A stretch of 60,000 bases of DNA, from assembly GCA_903813345.2 (NCBI GenBank), contig CAIIXF020000001.1, positions 13,103,915-13,163,914 on the forward strand. Direction: 5' to 3'. The translations under genes were made by a program, and so were the position numbers. Position 1 is the first letter of the stretch. Each line of letters begins with the position of its first letter. Below are positions 13,701-22,700 of this stretch, piece after piece. The DNA is from Owenia fusiformis (Eukaryota; Annelida; Polychaeta; Sabellida; Oweniidae). The notes below the pieces were generated by a model that saw only the letters and a program-made list of their open reading frames with translations, was not told where the DNA came from and made no database searches.

Positions 13701-16700
13701 GAAATATTCACAAGTGGACACTCCAAAGGATTGTGTTTTGAAGAATGCTGAACGAGAAAATGACATGATGACTCTTTCAGCTCCATATTATTATGTATTT
13801 AGTTGTACTACTTTTTTAGGTTTGCTAGGAAATTGTCTTACTCTTTTTGCAATGGCCAAAGCCAAGCCGCATCCTTCTAGATGTTACATAGTATGTTTGA
13901 TTATTACCCAAAATGTATATTTACTTCTTGCATTTTTTTCCTCTGTAATGGGTCTGGTGAGTGATTACATGGCTTTATACACCTTCATGTTATATTTTTG
14001 TCAGGCCATGTCTGTTCTCCAATTTGTATGCGCCACTTTGTCTACGTTCATGAAAGTCTTATCTTCACTGGATAGATACCTTGCAATTTGTAAGCCATTC
14101 AGTTACAGAAAGTTTCTCATGCAAAAATTTAGTACCAAGATTTATTTCGGATTTTTTGTCACCATTGTAATATTGGGTTTGTGGTTCACATTGCAAGGAC
14201 TTGTTTTGGAAAATACTAAATCGCATGTGTGTGAATTTGAATTATTTAGCTTACGTAAAATGTCAGAGCATCAAAAGTATTTCATAATTTTTGGAGTACT
14301 TGTGTATTTGTTACCATGGTTACTAATTGTTGTCCTCAGCTCAATTACATCTAGACACCTATTCAATCACAGTAGAGCACGCAAGAAATTTAACATTCGT
14401 AAAAATGTTAATTTAGCAGATAAATCTGGTTGGCTAAATGCATTAAGGGTCACAATCCATAGGTCAGAGGTTAAGGCCACTATATTAATGTTCAGTACAA
14501 TACTCACATATCTGTTTTTTTCTGTTCCTCTAATGGCTGCCCAAATCTGGTTTTACACTGAACAAAGTTCATCTGTTCAATTGAAACTCAAAGTTTTATT
14601 TGGTGCTGCACTTTTGCATACTATTGAGCATTCTGTAAGTTTAATAGTTTATGGTGTTGTTGTGCCACAATTCCGCATGCTTCTGAAAAAGGTACTTTTA
14701 TGCAGATAGCAAAATATAGTCAAATGATGTAAATACAAAATGCTCATCAGTATTCGCTAACTTCTCTATTTTAACCTCTCTTTTGATACAGGTATATTTA
14801 TTATGAACATATATCTGACGTGTGCAAATGTATAAGCTTGTCAAAAGTGCAAGAAGAGTTGACTTTGACTCAGAAAATCAGACTTGTTATACAACAATTC
14901 ATATTTTATTATCCCACCGAATGAAGTTCGAGGGGGATATAAATCTGACCGTCCGTCTGTTTGTTGGGGTGATAACTCCAATACCGGTTGACTGATTTGA
15001 TTTAAATTTTATAGGCTTATGGCGATAAAACCTCTGCTCGAGAAGGAATTTTTAATATGGCTGCTTAATTCAAAATGGCCACCATTTTTCGAAAAATGTA
15101 ATCTTTGATTACTCAAATACTTGTAGACAGATCTGGTTCAAATAATATATGCTGATGCCTAGGGAAGGCTCTATGCTGAAGAAGAGATTTTCAAGATGGC
15201 TGCTGAATTTCAAAATGGTTGCCATTTTTCATAGCGAACAAGTGAATATATCATATACTCACGAGAGTATAAAAAACACTATATAAAGAATGAATCATTA
15301 TATAAACTTATTATGCCACTCTTAGTATACTGTGAAAATCGGTAACTTCAGTTTACCTTTAGGTCATTTTTCAAAACTTCTCTGCCCTTCAACTGCCCCA
15401 TATTATTACATAATATTTCATTTTCTAATTCTGTAATCCTGTTTTATTTAACAGTTTATTTAACTGTGTATACTAAATATTGTCACAAAGTAAAAACAAC
15501 TACAATTAACAACAATTTCACTGATTGAAATCATTCGATGCCTCCTACTTCTACCAGTTCACTTTCTCCGGTCAAAAGTTTTCCTACGACATCCGCCATT
15601 GTTGTTTTTGCAGAAGATCAATGTAGGCAGAGATATCCCGTGAACTTCTAGTACATTTTAACCTATGCACCTGCTCAGATTGCTAGTCTTTATGGGTAGA
15701 CTGTGGCTAGTTATTAGCTCACATGGTGAGCTTTTGCAATCACTCACTTGTCCGTCTGTCTGTCTGTCCGTCAATCTGTCCGTCTGTCTGTCCGTCTGTC
15801 TGTCTGTCCGTCCGTCAACAATAGTGGCACGTTTTAAAACCTCTGTCGATAGGATTCCTGTTTTAAGTTATTTCTGTTCAAGATCAATACTGAAAACTCC
15901 CCTATGACTCCTGGTTCAAAAGCTCGCCTATTTTCAAAATGGCCGTCACTTTTGTCTCGCGAAATTCACTTTTGACCCATTTCCTTTAAAACCTCTGTCG
16001 ATAGGATTCCTGTTTTAAGTTATTTCTGTTCAAGATCAATACAGACAACTCCCCTATGACTCCTGGTTCAAAAGCTCACCTATTTTCAAAATGGCCGTCA
16101 CTTTTGTCTCGTGAAATTCACTTTTCACCCATTTCCTAGCTTTACAAATAATTTCAGGTGTCCTACACTGTAAAAATCCATGTCAATGTAAAGGGTAGAT
16201 ATATGTTATAATATTGTTACAAAAAATCAGCGAAAAATTATATGCATTTTTTTATTTTCAGCCATTTTAGTTAACATTGATTTGTCTATCTGACTCGCGA
16301 AATCCACTTTTCGTCAATAACAGTGGCACGTTTAAAAACCTCTGTCGATAGGATTCCTGTTTTAAGTTATTTCTGTTCAACATCAATACAGAAAACTCCC
16401 CTATGACTCCTGGTTCAAAAGCTCGCCTATTTTCAAAATGGCCGCCATTTTTGTCTCGCGAAATTCACTTTTGACCCATTTCCTAGCTTTACAAATAATT
16501 TCAAGTGTCCTACATTGTAAAAATCCATCTCAATATAAAGAGAAGATGTATGAAATAATTTTGTTACGAGAAATCAGCGAAAAATTATATCCATTTTTTT
16601 ATTTTCAGTCATTTTAGTTAACATTGATTTGTCTATCTGTCTCGCAAAATCCACTTTTGGACCATTTACCTTAAACCCTCTGTCGATAGGATTCTCGTTT

Positions 16701-19700
16701 TAAGTTAATTTTGTTCAACATCAATACAAAAAACTCTCCTATGACTCTTGGTTCAAAAGCTCGCCTATTTTCAAAATGGTCGCCATTCTTGTTTCGCGAA
16801 ATTCACTTTTGACCCATTTCCTAGCTTTACAAATAATTTCAGCTGTCCTGCATTGTAAAAAGCCATGTCACTGTAAAGAGTAGTTGTATGAAATAATTTT
16901 GTTACAAAAAATCGGCAAAATATTATATCTGTTTTTTTATTTTCAGCCATTTTAGTTAACATTGATTTGTCCATCTGTCTCACGAAATCCTCTTTTGGAC
17001 CATTTACTTAAAACCTCTGTCGATAGGATTCCAGTTTCACGTTATTTTTGTTCAACATCAATACAAAAAAACTCCCCTTTGACTCCTGGTTCAAAAGCTT
17101 GCCTGATTTCAAAATGGTCGTCATTTTTGTCTCGCGAAATTCAATTTTGGCCCATTTCCTAGCTTTACAAATAATTTCAGGTGTCTTGCATTGCAAAAAG
17201 CCACGTCACTGTAAAGAGTAGTTGTATGAAATAATTTTGTTCCAAATAATTGAAAAAAAATTATATCTGTTTTTTTTTCAGCAATTTTACTTAACATCGA
17301 TTTGTCCATCTGTCTCTCCGTCAGTCCAAAATAGTGGCAAGTGGCTTGAAATAATTTTGTTACAAAAAATCAGCAAAAAATTATATCCTTTTTTTTCTGT
17401 CACCATGTGAGCCCAGTACCCACGGTACTAATTTTTTATTGTCACTATGATGCACAACCACGCCATCTTTCAATAGCAGTAAACGTTTTTCTATATTGAT
17501 TAGTTCCCAAAATGCACTTCTACAGTGGTATACGCTAGAGTGGTATACGGTGGAGTGTATACGATGACGATATACCACTCTCCACTATATATTGTTGTTA
17601 TAGACACCTGTTATACAACTATAATTGGACTTAGAGTGGTATAAACTCTGTTGCATAAAAATCATGTCCTGTATACCAGTCTATTCTATTACATTTATGC
17701 ATAAGCAGTATTTCAACCTACAAGAAAAATAAATTATTATATCAAATGTGTAAACTAAACTTATTTGTGTAATAAGTATATTAACAATATTTCATCCTTT
17801 TAACAATATAACCCTGCTTAAACAATAAGTCCATAAATTATCCAAATATCAATTCAGTAAATGGTAAACCTCCAAAGCAGGCCAGATCCTTAAAAGGTAA
17901 CACATATTGTTTAGCAAATCGATCGCTGGCTTCTGGTGTTGCTCAGCGTTTAGTATAAAAGGCCTGATCCCGGAACAATACTCAAGGGTTCACAGGCTCG
18001 AGGTTGTTGTGTCAACACCTCTAACTGTTATGTAGCATCCGTATATTATTTATCGTCACACATTTATAAAAGGGAGATTTTTATTTTGACAAATCAATTT
18101 CACATTTATGGGTGACGTTTTGGGATCTTCTATTTAGTGTACAATAAGGAAAATTGAATTCTTAAGGATAGGTATTGATATGGTGAACTGAATTCAACAA
18201 TGTTTTTCTCTTAAACCAATTATTGAAAACATTCTGTAAAAAAAACACAATCCTTTATGTAATGTTAACTGATTGACAACAATTTAATGTGAAAATAATT
18301 TATATATATTTTATATAACTGTTTTTTTGTTAACATTTTTTGTTTTTTTAGTGTTTTGTGTTTTGTTTTTTGTTCCTTTCAGAATGAAATAAAATGTCTC
18401 TCCGAACCTTGTTGGAACAAAATAGCATATACAACATTTTCTTAGACCTCTCAATATTATAGTTATACAAAGGAAATTTTGGTTGATTTAACAAAAAGTA
18501 TGCAAAAATTAAAGCAAGCTCCCCAAAATAGTTAAAATTAAGATAAACCTTTTATTTTATTAACAAGATACTTTTTTAAGAACAACCAAACTTTCCTCTG
18601 TACAATTACAATATTGAGAGACCTAAACGCATTGTCTTTATCTCATTTTGTTTCAATGGGGTTCGATAGATGTTTCATTACATTCCGAACATCTGGTACC
18701 AAGAACAAAAGAAGTGTCTGATGTGTTTTCTAAAACAGTATAGAGAAAAGTGTATATATTTCAAATTATAATGTTACCATCCAAAAGATGACCATTAAAT
18801 TGATGATGTGTAAATTTTTCAGAATTTTTTAAGACTGGTATAAGAGAAATGTGTGTTCAAAAAGTTCACCATATCGATACCACTCCTTTCCATGATGTAT
18901 TAGTACACAGCTTGGCATATGAAGTATCCTCCAAATGAAACAAAGCAGTTCTAAACTTCTAATACAAGGATTTATATTGGCTATTGTACATGCATTCTTT
19001 GATCAATCACTCTCTCGATAATGTTTTCAGAATCATTATAAACAGATTACTTTATCTCCAAGACAATTTCAATTAACTGGATTTTACAAAATTTCCCTAA
19101 TTTCTTAAAAATGGACTGATCCAGGTGACTTGCCTTGAGCCGCCATATTGTTTTTATACGGGAAGCTTATCGGAATCCTTTAAAGTTGATACTCTCACCT
19201 TTCAAATGGTATATTGAAAAATAAGGACAAAGTATTAAGGACAATTTGACTTACTTTCTCAACTTGACCTGATTTTTTTTAGCTCACATGGTGAGCTATT
19301 GCATTGTAAAATGCCATGTCACTGTAAAGAGTAGTTGTATGAAATAATTCTGTTACAAACAATTGGCAAAAAATTATATCAATTTTTTTATTTTCTGCCA
19401 TTTTAGCCATCATTCACTTTTGAGCAACACCATGTGTGCCCAGTACCCATGGTACTGTTTTCTATATTTTGCCTTATACCCAATAATTGAATTGAAGGTA
19501 TTGCAATTGAGAAATGATTACAAACAAGATTATTTAAAGCAAAATGATATTCTGTTTCTAGGTCTATTACCAGAAAATCTGGCCACCATGCAGGAACTTT
19601 GTCTTACTGCACAGGGCTGCATTCTTCTGCTTATTATCAAGAACCACTTAAAGGACATGTATGGAATCTCTGACCAGTAAGTTCACACTTTCAGGCAATT

Positions 19701-22700
19701 TATTCTATGTACAGGAAATTTAACATGATTATGTAAATTTGTTTAAATCCAAAATAATCTAAATTGGAATGTGCTCACATTATGTGATAATAAAGGATAC
19801 AATCCAATACCAGGGCCGTCAGATGGGGGGGTGCGATGGGTGCGACCGCACCCCCCTTTGTCACCCCCAAAATAAATTTGTCAAATTTTTTTTTGAAAAA
19901 TATTTTTTTTGTAATTTTTTTTTCATTGACTCATACACTTTGAAAGTACCCAGAAAGCACCATATAGTATCTTAAAGTTGTAAAATTTTCAAGGGGTATT
20001 GGCCACCCCTCACCCCCCCCCCACAAAACAATGGAAAAGTTCTGAGACACTTTTAAAGTGCCCAGATATCATCAAATAGCTCCTTGATATAGTAAGTGTT
20101 TCTGGGGGACTTACTCCCCCTCTTGCATCTTGCACTTGCATAACCCCCCCCCCCCTCTGGCGCCCCCCTTGACCCCCCCAAAAAGTGATTTTCTCAAATT
20201 CTTTAATTGACCATACACTTTGAAAGTGCCCAGAAAGCATCAAATAGCGTCTTAAAATTGTAAAATTTTCTAGAGGGAGTGGGCCACCCCTCACACCCCA
20301 AACAAAACAATGGAAAAGTTCTGAATTTGTTTATTTATCGTCTCAGACACTTTTTAAATTGCCCAGACATCATCAAATAGCTCCTTGATAAAGTTAATGA
20401 TTCTGGAAGACTAACACTTACTCGCCCTCTGGCATCCCCACTCCACCTCCCCCTCTGGTATTGCCCCTTAACACCTCCCCCCCAAAAAAAAATTGAGATT
20501 TTTCAAATTTTTGTATTGACTCATACCCTTTGAAAGTGCCCAGAAAGCACCAAATAGCATCTTAAAATTGTAAAATTTTCTTGGGAAATAGGCACTTTTA
20601 GGCACAGACACTTTAAAAGTGCCTAAACTTCATCGAATAGCACCTTGATATTGTAAATTTTGATATGGGGGACAAACACTTGCCCCCCTCTGGCACCCCA
20701 GCCCCATCTCCCCCTCTGGCACCCCTTCCCCTCTGGCACCCCCCCCCTTTGACACCCCCAAAATTTGAAAAAAATTGTGATTGTTTTTCAATGTTTTTAA
20801 ATTGTTAAATTTTCTAGGAGAGTTAGCCACCCCTCACATCCCCCACAAAACAAAAGAAAATATTCTGAATTTCATGTATTGTCTCAGACATTTTTTAAGT
20901 GCCCAGACATCATCAAATAGCACCTTGATATGGTCAATGTTTCTGGGGGACAACTCCTTGCTCACCTACTGGCACCCGACAACACTTCACCCTCTCATCC
21001 TCTTTGACACCCCCAAAAGAATTTGAAAAAAATTCACATTTTTCTTATTGACTCATAACGCACAGGCGTGCCAGATGGTTGCAAATTCGCTCCAAATACA
21101 ACCAAATTTCAAAATTTTCCTGGGGAAGAACCCCGAGACCCCCCGAATGCTCGGTTTTTTATTCACTCAACTCTTATTCCCGTGGTGGTGGCGTACTACT
21201 TAGAAACTTACACTTTGAAAGTGCCCAGAAAGCACCAAATAGCATCTCAAACTGGAAAATTTTCTAGGGGGAGTGGACCACTCCTCACAACCCCACAAAA
21301 CAATTGGAACGTTTGGAAGTTGCATGTATTTGTTAATTCCAAACCAATATAGGGAGTAACTGACCCCCCCCCCCCCCCTCTGTCTTAGGCGATTTGATTT
21401 ACGCGGCAAAAAATGACAATTTTATATTCTCTTTAGTAAGCTAAAAACCGCACCCCCCTTGGAGAAAAGTGTTTTACGGGCCTGAATACAATTATAAAAT
21501 ACAATGCAATCCAATGTAATACAATACAATACAATACATACATAGAACTGGAGTGGGAAATTCAGGGAATATTGTATTTTTTTAATTGATGTGAGACCAT
21601 AAAAAAATTATTTCATTACCTCTATTCTGCAGGAAAATAAACACATACTCGCCAAATGATGCAGCTAAAGTTAATGAAAAACCACTCAATCGAAAACGTG
21701 TTGTGAAGTTCAAACCAAAACAGGCAATCGGTATACTGAAGCAGGGACCCCCAGAAACTTATGTAGATGATGAGATGAAGAGAAAAATTGCTGAGGAGTA
21801 CTTAGGGGTAAGCCTACAGCGATCTTGAATTTTTAATTGCATATGCAGTGAATAAAGCTCTATGGAAACCAGTTTAGTAAAAATGAAAATTGTTTATCTA
21901 AGGGGAACATGTAGTTAATGCTAGCTTACAAAAGGCATAATAATTGCTTAACTATGTCACAAGATTTATATCCAGTAATATCTGTTTCTTTGTTTCAGTT
22001 CAAGCAGCTGATGGACAGTATTGACCCCCAGGATGGTAGCGATGATGGAAGTACAGGGCGTCAGACCCCTGCCACTCGGGCATTTCAGAGTGGCACACCT
22101 GGAGGTTCTGGTACCCCTAGGGGGAGTGAAACCACACCCCCTTCAGCCTCAGTTCCACCTCCCCAGGAGAGCAACCATAATACCCCACCCCATCAGGATA
22201 CCCCAGGGGGTACCCCAGGGACTTCAGGGCAACAAGGCCCTATTAAAATCACAATCCGGTTACCTATGGGGCCTGGTGCCCAGAATGACTCTGAAGAAGA
22301 AGATGAAACAGAGGACAATCAAAGTATGGTGTCAGGGGGCACCACTGGGAGGAGCATAGCTTCAGGCCCAACTCATAGTGTTGCATCTGTAGATAGCTTT
22401 GAACCAAAGGTATGTATTCAAGTGCCTGATTTCTAATAAAAAACTGTCCTTTTCTCCCAACCTATGGATCTACATTGTAGTGCATTTTTAATGGTCCTGT
22501 CAGCAACAATATTTAAAATCTTTTAAAACGCTTCTTTGAAATTGATTTATTCATACCAAGATCTTACTGTTTTGTTATACACTTGTGAGCAGGGAAGGAA
22601 AGCCAAGAACATAAAGAAAGGGCTTTCAAAATCCAAAACACTGGCCAAAGTTTCAAAAGCCAAAACACTGGCCAAAGTTTCAAAACCCAAACAGACCAAA

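Larger units (their letters stand above)
9126..19561 (+). other. NIPBL: 10.4 kb NIPBL intron hosting a nested gene and repeats
   Basis: The donor after CTT G (9125) and acceptor tttctag (19561) are in matching phase 1, and the flanking exons join into a sensible protein (acidic DDDDEDLDTILG, then LLPENLATMQEL). All other NIPBL introns here are 0.1-1.9 kb. This one contains the GPCR gene, three copies of an AGCTCACATGGTGAGC-bounded element, one truncated ATCCCACCGAA-type element and a long foldback. At 10540-12230 and 17440-18160 I see AT-rich sequence with no supported gene; the ORFs at 11094-11429 and 11669-11980 have no recognisable motif. Confidence 0.85.

Noticed and set aside
22021-22359. 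112-codon ORF in another frame of the NIPBL linker exon
   Set aside because: Shadow frame over a GC-richer exon. The other frame continues the NIPBL protein in correct phase.
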